Below are positions 1 to 11,405 of a stretch of 64,000 bases of DNA, piece by piece. The DNA comes from Bombyx mori. Taxonomy: Eukaryota > Arthropoda > Insecta > Lepidoptera > Bombycidae. The position numbers were made by a program, and so were the translations under genes. Location of the stretch: assembly GCF_030269925.1 (NCBI RefSeq), contig NC_085107.1, forward strand, positions 8,060,001-8,124,000, written 5' to 3'. Below the pieces are notes generated by a model. That model was not told the origin of the DNA. It saw only the letters and a list, made by a program, of their open reading frames with translations, and searched no databases. Every line of letters begins with the position of its first letter. Positions within the stretch are counted from its first letter, which is position 1.

Positions 1-674
1 TATAACTAATAATACAAATGACGAGTATAAAATCTATTTCCGCCAATTACCATTGCTGTTTCCGCCTCATTAAAGGTTATTCCCCAACAGGGCCGCCACA
101 CTTCAAATTATTAAGTAAATTATTAAGTGTAGTAGGTAATCAACGAAACTTAGTTTTTAGAATTGGATAGTTTTCAAGATGTGAAACATTGTTTTCTTCC
201 CCGTATTTTCCTTTCTAGGTTTTTTCCGTGATCCCTCTACTAAATACAGACTTGTCGCAAGGCTAGGCGCAACATTGTTTGGCAAAAACATTCATGTCAC
301 GACATATAAGACCACGGCTTTATTCTTTATTCCAATGTTTGAGACTGACCACGTCACCAAGTGTGTGGTGACATGTATGTATGTAATGTTACCCCTTATA
401 GACTGTAGTGACCTGCAGGCAACTGTGAGTACTAAGTAAATACAAAGCTCGTTCTTGTCAATTATTTGTTGGTCAATGAAGAAATAATTGAATTCAATGT
501 CAATCTTTAGTTCTTCAATTCTTTCAAGAAAAATTCAATTCAATGCCCATCTTTCATTCTAAACATTTGTTTCGATACCTAAATACAAGGGCTCACTCGG
601 CACTTTGTCTATCGTCTGTTTTCGTTTCTAATTCTCTTACAAATAGTTTTTATTTAATGTGAATTAAAACGCAG

Positions 675-774
675 CTCCATCACCCCGGTTCTAAACAACA
701 ATTAGAAGAGGTCTGGGAGAAACAGGATCATATGGATCAACAGTTTGATCCTAAAGTTTTCTTCATGATGCATG
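675..774 (+). other. NUCB1: NUCB1 alternative exon A
   Basis: A 100-nt exon between a CAG acceptor (672-674) and a GTGAGT donor (775). It encodes 33 residues, LHHPGSKQQLEEVWEKQDHM and onward to FFMMH, plus the first base of the Asp codon that opens EF-hand loop 1. Its sequence is the closer of the two to the usual nucleobindin HHPGSK..QLEEVWE consensus, so it is probably the default form. Confidence 0.85.
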
Positions 775-2819
775 GTGAGTTGATAGTAATCACATTATTA
801 ATATTATGTTGTTATTTGTAACAGCTTCACCATCCTGTGACCAAAGGCCAGTTATTAGAGATTTGGAAAAATGGTGACCATATGGATTTGAAAGATTTCG
901 ACCCTAAGGTGTTTTTCATGTTGCATGGTAAGACATGTAGCATGCAACGCATTATAGCTGTTTTTTTTGCATCACACTCATCCATTTGTATTTATGTTCC
1001 GTCGTGTAATGATTTTGTGCATGTTTAGTTAAGTACGTAGGTACGTCTTGCCATAAATAATGTTATATCGGAAAAAAAAATAGTTTTTTCTTTCCTAATT
1101 CCATGGAACACTACTGCAGTGTGCGATAGCTAATACATTAATAGTGTCCTGAAAAGTGAACGTCATTCAAAATGGGTCTTCCTAAAATAATCCACAATCG
1201 TTGTGACCAGTTATTTATTAGTGAGAGGATGTCAGGTTCGAAATTTAAACATGTATATTATTGTTTCTTTATTATAACCATAACTATGGCTAGACTGTAT
1301 TTAACACTTTTGAAATAATTGTTTTCCTGTTTGATTTGTTTTATATTGACTAGTTTTATTTTTTGTGTGTTGTTGATGCTTGATTTGTGTTGTTAATACG
1401 TTTGGCTTAATGTGAACTCATATATAGTCTTAATTTCGTCAATAGTACATTAGCGCGCGCTCTCTCTCTCTCTCTCTCTATTCATTTTGGCACTAGTAAA
1501 TTAGTTCTATCTTCCTCTTTTTCGGAATAGATGTGGACGGTAATGGCGTTTGGGATGCAAATGAAGTGAAAGCCCTGTTCGTTAAGGAATTGGATAAATT
1601 CTATGGACCTGGTGGTCCCAATAAAGATTTGCACGAAAGAGCCGAAGAGATGGAGAGGATGAGGGAACATGTGTTCAAAGAGAATGATAAGAACCACGAC
1701 GGACTGATTGATTTCCATGAGTTTATGATGGCCACGCAACGTGCAGATTTCAATCAAGACGAAGGTAATATAGTAAAAAGATTGGTATGAAAACTTTAAG
1801 GTTATCAATTAAATATCACTACATAAGATGTTTCCTCTCTAGGCTGGAAGCCAATTGAAGAAAATCAGGTCTATACACAAGCAGAGTACCAAGAGTACGA
1901 AAGACGTAAGCTAGAAGAGATTAGATACTTGCAGCAGCGTGGTTTGGTAAGTGCTGTATTTTTTAGATAAGAGCATGTTAAGTTTTTAACATAACTGCGC
2001 ATTATAAATTGTTCTTACATTGTCACACATAAATAATTATATTGGAAAAATATATCAATAGTGATTATTTTGGTTTAGGTTGATCCCCACGGTCGTCCAC
2101 TACCAGGATCTCAACACCAAATTCACCAAGCTCTCCAGGAATTCTACGCCCATCAACAACATCAAGGTTATCCGGCACAACAACAATACCAACAACCCCA
2201 GCACCAGGGTCAAGCCCAATATTATCCACCGGGACAAGCACAACAAGGTTACCAACAACCCCAACAAGGATATCAACAACCTCAACAAGGATATCAACAA
2301 CCTCAACAAGGATATCAGCAACCCCAACAGGGATATCAACAACCACCTCAAGGTCAATATCAAGGACAGCTAGGTCAGTCACAGAACCAGCCTCAGCAAG
2401 GACAGTATCAAGCTCAGCAACCGCCTCAGGGGCAGTACCAGGGACAACAACCCCCTCAAGCTCAACAACCACCTCAAGCTCAACAACCCCCTCAAGCTCA
2501 ACAACCTCCTCAAGCTCAACAACCACAACAGGCTCAACAACCGCCACAAGCTCAACAACCACCACAGGCTCAATATCAAGGACAGCCGCCTCAAACCCAA
2601 TATCAATCACAGCAGCAGCCCCAAGTACAGCAGCCGCCTCAAAATCTACAACAACCCCCTCAAAATCAAGGACAAATACCACCGCAGCCTAATGTGAACC
2701 AAGGGCAAGTGCCTCAGCTACCTCCAGTTCCCATTCAAGGGCAACCGGCACAACAAGCTCAGGCCCTACCCGTGCCGTCACAGAATGCTCTACCCCAAGT
2801 AAACTCACCTATTCACTAA
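675..2819 (+). CDS. NUCB1: Nucleobindin (NUCB1/CALNUC), 3' exons only
   Basis: Five coding exons are visible: 675-774 or 825-927 (alternatives), 1531-1764, 1843-1946 and 2079-2819, all with GT-AG borders and matching phases; the stop is TAA at 2817. The protein reads through the nucleobindin signature around EWWE-type HHPGSK/DHMDQQFDPK residues into two canonical EF-hands: loop 1 DVDGNGVWDANE, whose first Asp codon is split across the exon border, and loop 2 DKNHDGLIDFHE. A charged segment containing WKPIEENQVYTQAEY follows, matching the family region after EF-hand 2. The last exon encodes 246 residues rich in Gln, Pro and Tyr. Known for the family: nucleobindins are Golgi-luminal and secreted Ca2+-binding proteins that also bind G-alpha subunits. 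The signal peptide and N-terminal coiled coil must lie on exons left of the window; I saw none in 1-670. Identification is secure; the symbol follows the single insect orthologue. Confidence 0.93.
825..927 (+). other. NUCB1: NUCB1 alternative exon B (tandem duplicate of A)
   Basis: A 103-nt exon between a CAG acceptor (822-824) and a GTAAGA donor (928). It encodes LHHPVTKGQLLEIWKNGDHM and onward to FDPKVFFMLH, aligned end to end with exon A but with one extra residue. It enters in phase 0 and leaves in phase 1, as A does, so either can join to 1531, but A followed by B would shift the frame. Only 50 bases separate the two, short for a spliceable intron. This is the structure of mutually exclusive exons. 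Confidence 0.82.
1453..1479. repeat. (GC)n(TC)n microsatellite
   Basis: Alternating GC then about nine TC units in the nucleobindin intron, some 50 bases before the 1531 exon. It may serve as part of the polypyrimidine tract; otherwise a simple repeat. Confidence 0.8.
2247..2570 (+). repeat. In-frame Gln-rich tandem repeats of NUCB1
   Basis: Two different coding repeats lie side by side in the last exon: about five 21-nt units giving GYQQPQQ (2247-2352), then about seven 18-nt units giving QPPQAQ (from about 2449). The near identity of the units at DNA level indicates recent expansion by slippage or unequal exchange, so copy number is probably polymorphic. Confidence 0.85.
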
Positions 2820-3692
2820 AATAGAGTATTAAAAGCAAAATACGACCTCTACATAGTACTCTACTCTATTCTAAGTAGAATTTATTTCAATTCGATTAGA
2901 CTCAATTAGCGTATTTAGTCGTTAATTATAGCAATACCTGTCCCGTTGAACGTTTTTGCTTACATCATATGTGAATTTGCATAAATTATATCTCGTATTT
3001 TAGCTCATTAAATTTTGTTTACTTGTTGTAGATAGCGTAAAATTACTTACTTAAAAAATATACTACTCATTTCCTGAAATATTTGTCTATTGATATAGAT
3101 GGATTTTCACTTTCTTCATGGTGCTTAGAGCCTCAAATGGTGCCAAATTCGTTTCATGTCTGTCGTTACATCTTTTTTATATTATTAAGCTTTTCAAATT
3201 CAAATGTAGAATTTCTAATATCAATAAATATAAAATCCAAGGAACTGCTTTTCAATACTCAGGGCTGACTATTCAGTTTTATTATAAAAGTTGTATCTAG
3301 GCATAATAAAATACGTAATGAACAGATTTAAAATTACACTCCCATTGAGAATAAAAAAACATTGTTTCATTTTTGTATTCGCTCAGATTATAATTAATTT
3401 GATAGGAAACTTTTATTTGATAATTGAAAAATCAGTCCTTAGTGGATTTTTTTTGGATCTCAGGTCGATAATGTCCTCACCATTAACCTGTAGACTTACA
3501 TCAGTCTATTGCAACAATGGACACTATTCAATGGAGATTTATCTGATAAATTATTTGAGGTGATCTCATCATTTCCATTTAAGCATTGCACCGTCCGCCA
3601 TCGGAGCAAAGTTCGTCCATATTACACAGACATACTTTTCCGTGTGCGATCCGGCTTTGGAATGGACTGAATATACCAGTATGAATGAATTC
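2820..3692. other. NUCB1 3' UTR and intergenic sequence
   Basis: AT-rich sequence after the nucleobindin stop. A candidate AATAAA poly(A) signal is at 3223-3228. Near 3575-3665 the + strand encodes a short piece resembling a LINE reverse transcriptase C-terminus (TVRHRSKVRPYYTD), similar to the reverse-strand LINE piece at 33.2-33.5 kb. No other gene is visible. Confidence 0.5.
3223..3228 (+). terminator. Candidate poly(A) signal of NUCB1
   Basis: AATAAA about 400 bases after the stop codon and the first canonical hexamer I see downstream. Which signal is used would need transcript ends. Confidence 0.4.
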
Positions 3693-3694
3693 AA

Positions 3695-4018
3695 TTTTTT
3701 TTCCTACCTATTCTAGTAACCTCGTGGGTTATTCTAGATTCACCGAGCTAGTAGGTGAGCTCACGGGGCTCCAACGGGGAGTGTTGCTAACACTGGCCCT
3801 AGCAATAGCAGTGCTTCGCAGAATCTACCACCGGATCGGAAACTCGACCCACTGAGAAGATCCGGCGAGAAACTCAGTGGGCTGTTTCTATGGGCAAATT
3901 TACTCGTCGAGCCCTTCGTCGCAAGCGACGGGTATGGCGAGGACGGTGATCGGTGCTTGAGGTACCTAAAAGCACCGGTAATGGATCGGGAGGATTCGTA
4001 ATGACGTGTTTAGGGTGA
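3695..4018 (-). mobile_element. Non-LTR retrotransposon 3' end (Jockey-like), reversed
   Basis: Starts with a poly-T run (3695-3702), the reversed poly-A tail, followed by GC-rich sequence whose reverse complement contains GAGTTTCTCGCCGGATCTTC and a conserved TTCCGATCCG block. The same blocks occur at 7.4-7.6 kb, 11.1-11.4 kb (reversed) and 39.5-39.7 kb. It is a 5'-truncated tail with no coding capacity. Confidence 0.75.
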
Positions 4019-5998
4019 ATTCTATAGTATTGAGAGCTATGACATGTTCTTCAGATGCGATTTGTAAGTAGACTCGTATGGTCGTAGGTCCAACTATAAC
4101 ATTGCAATTGCAGATATTTATGAGTATCAGTAAACCGCTAGATCCGCGGTATGCCTTTTTTATCATAGCACACTTAAATTTACCATGCAATGCGACGTTC
4201 TCTTTAGTTACACTTTGGATGATTTGCAGTGCTTGCCTTATCGTTGCCGTTTATAATTTCCCTAAACATCGGTATCAGAATGAACAATACGTACCTACAT
4301 TAGAAAGTCTGATAATTTAAGATATCGTATTAGGTAAATAGGCTTGAATCTATATAAGAATTAGGGTATTAGGTACATTTTCATTTGTACATTCGAATGA
4401 TATAAACCGAGTGATTTTTATAAGTATTAGCCATATGTGTCTGTCTTTGTCAGGACTGTCAGTTTATATCATACTTCAGTGGTTTATATACCATTATTAA
4501 ATATAAATAAATCAAAATGTTTCTGAATGTAATAATAAGCGTTATTTTATCAATCGTTCACTCGCACAATCCCCTTATAAGTTATAAAGGTCAGTGAGAT
4601 ACAATAGGGGATTTTCCTTAAAGCAGACTTCCCCTGAGCATACCTATTGAATTTTATTACTGTTCAATAATAATAGTTTATAAGATAAATTTGTATCTTA
4701 GGAATATTGTATATTGTACCTTGAGAATATTTTCATCGGTTTTCACCTCTGCACTTCATAAAAATTAAAGTACAGTTTATAACTCAATATATTACAGATA
4801 CATTGAATCGTTATTAGATACTAGTAAAAAAAAACAATAATAGTTCTAAATTTGAATTGGAGTTATCTATAAATGTGGACTTGTTTATTCGACTTTGTTT
4901 TGGGGCTACGTCAACGATTATATAAATTAGTCAAACAGGAAGTTTTTCTTTAGGCCAGAATATTAATCAGATGATCTGGAAATTAGATCTCTTCGAGTAG
5001 GTGTCGAAAATCACTTTGTGATATGACTGTGGGCTCCAATAATCACTAAGACATGCGACCCGATTATCTACACAAATAAGGAAAAAATATATATTATTTC
5101 CTATAAAATTTACCTTATTTATGGGCTTATGTATTTTTATTTGAATTGAGTAGTAAGTATAAGTGTTTGTAAATGAAGTGGCCGCGGCTGTGAATGTACA
5201 TGTCTTATTCGATTTCTCTGAAATCCTTAATATTTTTAATTCGGTACATTAAGTTCAAATACGCTCCGTCTAAGTTATTTTATAATTGTTTCTGCCGAAG
5301 GCGTTTGCGCTTAACTTCAAATCGACGTGACGGAATTATCAATAATAACCATTACAATAAAGAAGTCTAAATAATAGGTAGGTAATTATGACAAATGATG
5401 ATTTAACAAGTTGACAAGTTTCAATTTTAATTGCTATATCATTATGTAACCGCCTTTCTACCGAGCTGGTCTGATGAGGAAAGAAGTTAGTGGAGCTGGT
5501 TCCATTAAAGCCTGAATACCTGTTTTAGTGAGTACTTGTACATGCAGATACGCCGCATTTCCCGCCCGGATACATACGTTTGCCACGGATAGGCAGAGCA
5601 CCGCTATGATCTCGTTTTAGTATCACAGGCAACGATCTGTTACTCCAGGATGTAGGCAGTGGCCGAGAGCGAAGATAACTAAATTATAGGGTTATGACCT
5701 ATTCTAACTCACACACATACTTCAATAAAGTCATCTCGTGAAAGGAATCAGCAACTCCGCCGTCAAAGAATTTGAGCGAGACAGCGCGCGGAATACCGCC
5801 CGCTGCCCGCTTAACGAGGTATCTGGTGTAGATGCGGGAGCGCCGGCACCGATTATGTGAAGCTTTAGAGTAGACAAGAAAGCATGGTATATTGCCACAG
5901 CTCACAATAAATAAGTCGTTGCTCTGTCCTACACGTACTAGTAAGGGCCTGCCCGTTTCGGTGTGGGTGATCTGATACTGTGGTGAAACGGTAGCGTG
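4019..5998. other. Intergenic, no gene recognised
   Basis: AT-rich with scattered short open frames and no splice-consistent coding pattern. From about 5440 the sequence becomes GC-richer and resembles old repeat DNA; the reverse strand of 5699-5990 is open for about 95 codons, ending in FHEMTLLKYVCELE, and looks coding-like but I cannot assign it. It may belong to a repeat next to the LINE at 6 kb. Confidence 0.4.
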
Positions 5999-7656
5999 TG
6001 TAATCACCCCGATGGAAGTTAAGGATCTAATCAAAGACCTACGTCCTCGCAAGGCACCCGGTTCAGACGGTATTTCTAACCGCGTTATTAAACTTCTACC
6101 CGCCCAACTCATCGTGATGTTGGCATCTATTTTCAATGCCGCTATGATGAACTGTATCTTTCCCGCCATGTGGAAAGAAGCGGACGTTATCGGCATACAT
6201 AAGCTCGGTAAACCCAAAAATCATCCGACGAGTTACCACCCGATTAGCCTCCTTATGCCTCTGCTGCTGTATGAGCGTCTGTTCCACAAACGCCTCAGAG
6301 ACTTCGTCTCATCCAAGGGTATTCCCATCGATGAACAATTCTGATTCCGAGCAAATCATTCATGCGTACAATAGGTGCACCGCCTCACGGAACACATTCT
6401 AGTAGGGCTTGACTGACCTAAACCGTTATACACGGGGACCATAATTTTCTTCGACAAACTGTGGCAAAACGGTTTGATTTTCGAGTCGAGGGAACCCGGC
6501 CCTCAGCGCAACCGTTCACGCCTGGAGTCCCGCAGGGCTCCGTCCTCTCGCCGCTCCTATTTACTTTATATATTAACGACATTCCCCGTTCGCCGCCGAC
6601 CTAGCTAGACTTTTTCACCGACGACACGACCGTTTACTACTCGAGTAGAAACAAGTCTCTAATCGTGAGGAAACTCCAGAGCGCAGCCGTGACCTTAGGA
6701 AAGTGGTTCCGAAAATGGCGCGTAGATATCAACCCAGCGAAAAGCACTGCGGTCCTATTTAAAAGGTGAAACTCCACGAATTTCCTCCCGGGTTAGGAGG
6801 AGGAATCTTACACCCGCGATCACCCTCTTCAGCCAACCCATATCCTGGGCCAGGAAGGTCAAGTACCTGGGTGTTACCTTAGATGCATCCATGACATTCC
6901 GCCCCCATATGAAATCCATCTGCAACGCCGCGTTTCTTCTCGGCAGACTACCCCATGGTCTGTAAGCGGAGTAAAATGTCCCTTCGGAACAAGATGATAC
7001 TTTACAAAACTTGCATAAGGCCCGTCATGACTTACACGAGTGTGGTGTTCGGTCACGCGGCCCGCACCCGCATAGACATCCTCCAATCCCACTTTTGCAG
7101 GCTAGCCGTCGGAGCTCAGTGGTTCGTGAGGAACGTTGACCTACACGACGAACTGGGCGTCCGTCCGAAAATACATGAAGTCCGTGTCGGAACGGTACTT
7201 CGATAAGGCTATCCGTTATGATACTCGCCTTATCGTTGCCGCCGCTGACTACTCCCCGAATCCTGACCACGCAGGAGCCAGTCACCGGCGACGCCCTGGA
7301 CACGTCCTTACGGATCCATCAGATCCAATAACCCTTGCATTAGACACCTTTAGCTCTAACACTAGGAGTAGGGACCCCGGTAACCGTACTCGTCGAAGTG
7401 GACAAAGAGATCGACATGGAACCTAACCCATGCATCAGCCCGCTGAGTTTCTCGCCGGATCTTCTCGCGATTCCGATCCGGTAGTAGATTCATTCGCGAA
7501 ACTGCTACTCTTGAGTTGTTAGGTCTCCTTTGGAGGCGCTCGGGTAGCTGTTCGCAAATCTCACCCCTCCTGGCTTAGCCTTTGCTCGCCCACCTGCACT
7601 GGTAAAACTGGAAAGGCCTCCGGGCCACCAGTAACTTTACAAACATAAAAAAAAAA
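5999..7656 (+). mobile_element. Degenerate Jockey-clade LINE (reverse transcriptase and 3' tail)
   Basis: Pieces of a non-LTR reverse transcriptase in several frames. From 6009 the sequence reads MEVKDLIKDLRPRKAPGSDG, then NRVIKLLPAQL, FPAMWKEADVIGIHK and YHPISLL, matching the N-terminal RT blocks of Jockey-type elements. At 6540-6640 is a remnant of the catalytic block region (SVLSPLLFTLYINDIP, then FFTDDTT, with Thr in place of Ala in FADD). At 6950-7200 is the thumb/C-terminal region (MILYKTCIRPVMTYTSVVFG). The 3' tail shares the TTCTCGCCGGATCTTCTC block with the other copies here and ends in poly-A at 7647-7656. Frameshifts and stops throughout make it a dead copy. Confidence 0.88.
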
Positions 7657-8385
7657 CATGTGTAATGATGAAACCGTAACCTCCATTACATTAGGGGAAA
7701 TCGGAGCAACACCGCGGCCTTTTTAATAGGTATGGTTCTACCTCTAAAACCCTATTGCACACTAGTGCACATTAAATACTCAGGTAGTGGGAGGTAGGAT
7801 AGGATCCTTAACGGGTTTTTGCGGCGTCAATAAAAAAGGTTAAGTACCTTGAAGCATATTAATTTTCTGTCTTAATTTAAGTTAAAAAAGATGCTTATTA
7901 TATCAGACGAGCAGATATCTCATATTAATAAATGGAAAAATCCTGTAGAATAGGAGGTATCTGCATAGTTCAATGGTTCACTTTAGAATTTAGATGTTAA
8001 GTTTTTTTGCTGGAAACTACATTTTACTCTTGGCAAATGTGATATGTGTGTAACCCAGTAATAGAGGTACTGTGTATTTTTCTACGAAAGTAGTCTTTAA
8101 GAAAAGAACATATACATTTCATTATTCTATCAACGTTTCTTTATGACACAAATAAATATTACAATATTGTAACAGCATTATCTCAGCGAAATCGGTGCTA
8201 CATAAACATGTTTGAAGTTCGTGACTGGTTTTGTATGATCTAGATAATGAGTGTTTGTATTTTTGTATGCATTGTAGAGTATCATTGTTGTAATTATTAA
8301 TCTAATTAAATTATATTAAATAAATATGCTTAGTTTCTTAGTATAAATATGAATCACAAGAGTAAAAACATTTTGTGATAACAGT
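7657..8385. other. Intergenic, nothing recognised
   Basis: AT-rich sequence between two LINE fragments with no coding pattern, tRNA or clear repeat boundary. Confidence 0.5.
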
Positions 8386-9018
8386 AAGCTCAAGTGGCTT
8401 CCTATTCGTTATCGCCGGAATGTTCATATATTGTCTCTTCTTTACAGTGTCCTGTTTAATTCCTCGTCCCCGCGCTACCTTCAGGAACGTTTTGATTTCC
8501 TACATACTGCAAGCTCTCATTCACTCAGGTCATCGGAGAATTTAATGCTGAAGTTTCCGGCTCACGGGACGTCATTTTATGACCATTCCTTTGCGGTTGA
8601 AGCTGTCCGTTTATGGAATGCGTTACCTTTAAGCGTTAAACAATCGTCCTCGCCGGAAATTTTCAAGTCCAGATTGAAATCGCACTACTTTGCTTCTATG
8701 ATACAGCTGTATAAGTTTCTACTTCTTTTGTATTTTATCTTGTATATTTTTAGTATTTATTTGTATTTAATCGTATGTAAGTTTATCTTATATGGTATTT
8801 ATTTTTCACATGTGTATTTAAGTATATATTTTTATGTAAGTTTATTAAGATATAGCACCGTCCAGTTAACTTATTCCTCTCCCTGCAAGGTTGCCTGGAA
8901 GAGATCGCTTTCAGCGATAAGGCCGCCGATTTATATACCGACTTTTGTTTTATTACTTTACTGTGTACATATTAAGGTGTTATATAAATAAAGAGTTATT
9001 ATTATTATTATTATTATA
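8386..9018 (+). mobile_element. CR1/L2-type LINE 3' fragment
   Basis: An open frame runs from KLKWLPIRYRRNVHILSLLY through LMLKFPAHGTSFYDHSF to AVRLWNALPLSVKQ and FKSRLKSHY, the characteristic C-terminal tail of CR1/L2-superfamily reverse transcriptases (..LPxxxR...LWNALP..FKxxLK..). It continues without stop for about 180 codons but has no start and lacks the catalytic RT core, so it is a 5'-truncated copy. It ends in an (ATT)n microsatellite at 8995-9018, a typical tail for this group. Confidence 0.8.
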
Positions 9019-9244
9019 AGTATTTATGTATTACATTTTTGAAAATTAATTTGGAAGAGTAAATTCATCGTTAATAAAAAGTAGGTTTCAGTACTAGGTA
9101 TGTATTCGTAAACATTAGTAGTCGAATTCGTAGAGTTAATTAACTAAGCAATTCGGTGATCGCACTAGATTTCAACGAAAAAGCGATTAATTCAAATCTG
9201 TCGCAAACTTACAACAAAATTTTTGAATGAATCCTGAGTATATA

Positions 9245-9909
9245 CAGTCAAACCTGGATAAGCGAGAGTTCAAGGGAGCACAATCTCATTCTCGCTTATA
9301 GAGGTTTCTCACTAACCCGAGTTTCTCACTAATGCACCCTCTGAATTTCAATTCGCGATTTTCCGGATTCAAACGCATTCACTATTCACTTAATGACAGT
9401 ACTTTAATTTTCCGTTTTGACATGATGCAGAACAGAACTTTCCTTCGCAATTGATTAACGATAAACTAAGTAAGTCCGGCAAACAGGACGGTACAGAGGC
9501 ACACGTGTCCATTCGGAAAGAATGCGATAAAATAACAACGTTATTTAGTACCACGAAATAGAATAGGATCAATATTGAGAAAACAATTCAAAAACAATAG
9601 AAGGAAGTTCCACAAAAGTTAAGAATGAGTCATAAAATAGTAGATGTTAAATTTGTAATTTGTTTTTTCATTTGTTCCTCCTAAATAATATCAATATAAA
9701 TAAATAAAGCTCGACTGTCGCTTATAGTGGTATAGATAACTAGCAGTCTCACTTACGGAGGTCCATGAGGGAAAAACGACTATCTCTTACAGAGGTTTCT
9801 GTTTCTCTCTAATAGAGGTTTTAGGAGCTTAAAATGAGGGGTCCTGGCTATTACTCTCACTTATAGAGTTTTCTCACTTATCCAGTTCTCGATTATCCAG
9901 GTTTGACTG
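9245..9909. mobile_element. Pogo/Tc1-like MITE, 665 bp
   Basis: The left end CAGTCAAACCTGGATAA and the right end TTATCCAGGTTTGACTG are perfect inverted repeats flanked by TA on both sides (9243-9244, 9910-9911), the target-site signature of pogo/Tc1-mariner elements. Inside, motifs of the type CTTATAGAGGTTTCTCAC recur several times near both ends. No intact transposase is visible, so it is non-autonomous. Confidence 0.82.
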
Positions 9910-9911
9910 TA

Positions 9912-11091
9912 TATATATTTTTTAAGTATAAAACTTTTCCTTCTCTTTGATTGCCTTGTTGGGCTACTATAGCAAGGATCCAGATATTCACAAGATATAT
10001 TATGTAACACAGATGAAGTCATCTGTGTTAAAGATATCTTAGATATCTAGTATTGTTGTACTGTGTTCCCGGACCCTAATAACAACATTCTTGGGGCCAC
10101 AATATATGCTGTCTCTATGTTCACTTAGGACATAGTTAAATCAATTACAATTGAATCGAATCGAATCTCTCTCCAAAATAGAAGGAAATCAAATTAATAA
10201 GAACGTGGTAAAATATGGTTCTCTATTAACAACTTGTCGTGATGATGACAAACCGTACGAGGCGTATGATCTCATTTTGCATCTACCTTTGTACATGTTA
10301 TTTTTTGTTAATTCAGCTCTTTCTCCAGGCATTGGTGCATCCCAAACACGATAGAGACATCTCAACGTGCCACCTTGATATTTACTTATTGGTAATAATT
10401 GGTATTGGTATAAGTTAAATTAAATACGGAAATAATTTAGTTTTCCTCATAGTAGATAGATACAATAGATAATTAAATACCGTTTAAATAGTTAATCGTC
10501 GAAATTGAGGGCATTCAAGTTTATTCAATATATAACATATTATAATGATAGTATTATTAGAACTCTATGTTATATCATTGGTAAGTGTTTTCCGTAATGC
10601 AATTTGAATACAATGAGCATTCAAAGATTTTGTCACTGTTCTATGACGAATGGGATTTACAACTATAAAACTTATTATTGCGTATGTTATGTGTTCTATG
10701 TTTATCCTAATTATTAGTAGGTAGGTGTACTCGACGGCATTTAACTGTCAATGTTTCAGCTTATAGGGTAGAAAAGCCGCTGTAATACAATAAAAAATAG
10801 TAAAAGATACATTCAAAGCATTAACCAGTTTATGTATTTTATAGATTCCTAGAGACATATATGGAAAGAAACACGTAGTTATAATCACATTAAATTTCGA
10901 TTATAGGTAATTGGAATGAGAGCGAACTAATTTGAGCCAATAGATTCCATTGTCTATTTAAATTAGGCAGACTTTAAATCTGTTAGTACTGATATAACAA
11001 AACCGCACATTGTTTAGAGATATTTCGAGAGGCAAGACAAGGCACCCACGCTGTCCTTAAAAATATTTTCTTGGCATAATGAGTCATATAT
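9912..11091. other. Intergenic, nothing coding
   Basis: AT-rich sequence with short palindromes (see 10006-10029) and no supported gene. Confidence 0.45.
10006..10029. repeat. Perfect 11-bp inverted repeat
   Basis: AACACAGATGA, spacer AG, then TCATCTGTGTT: a perfect hairpin or palindrome, followed directly by a second palindromic stretch rich in AGATATCT. Function unknown. Confidence 0.6.
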
Positions 11092-11092
11092 A

Positions 11093-11405
11093 TTTTTTTT
11101 ACCTAAACTGGTAACCGTAGAGGGTTATGCCAGCGTAACCGAACGAGTAGGTAGCTCACGGGGCTCTAACTAGAGGACGTTGCTAACACCAGCTCTAGCA
11201 AGAGCAGTGCTTAGCAAAATCTACCATCGGATCGGAAACGCGACCCACTGAGAAGAGAGGCGAGAAACTCAGTAGGCTGTGTCTGTGGGTTAATTTACTC
11301 GCCGAGCCTTCGTCGCAGGCGATGGGTTCGGCGAGAACGGAGATCGCTGCCTGAGGGACCTAAAAGCACTGATAATGGATCCGAAATGACGTTTTTAGGG
11401 CGACG
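11093..11405 (-). mobile_element. Jockey-like LINE 3' end, reversed
   Basis: Poly-T at 11093-11100 followed by the same GC-rich tail as 3695-4018 (CTCACGGGGCTC, GGATCGGAAACGCGACCCAC, GCGAGAAACTCAGTAGGCTG in this orientation). It is closer to the 3.7-kb copy than to the RT-bearing copies, so at least two subfamilies are present. Confidence 0.72.

Noticed and set aside
2065..2682. A 205-codon open frame on the reverse strand over the nucleobindin last exon, and shorter ones in other frames
   Set aside because: They are shadows of the CAA/CCT-rich repeat coding sequence; the + frame has matching splice phases and nucleobindin homology.
5699..6217. A 172-codon reverse-strand open frame
   Set aside because: Its first half is antisense to a recognisable LINE reverse transcriptase on the + strand; the rest is coding-like but unidentified, so no gene is called.
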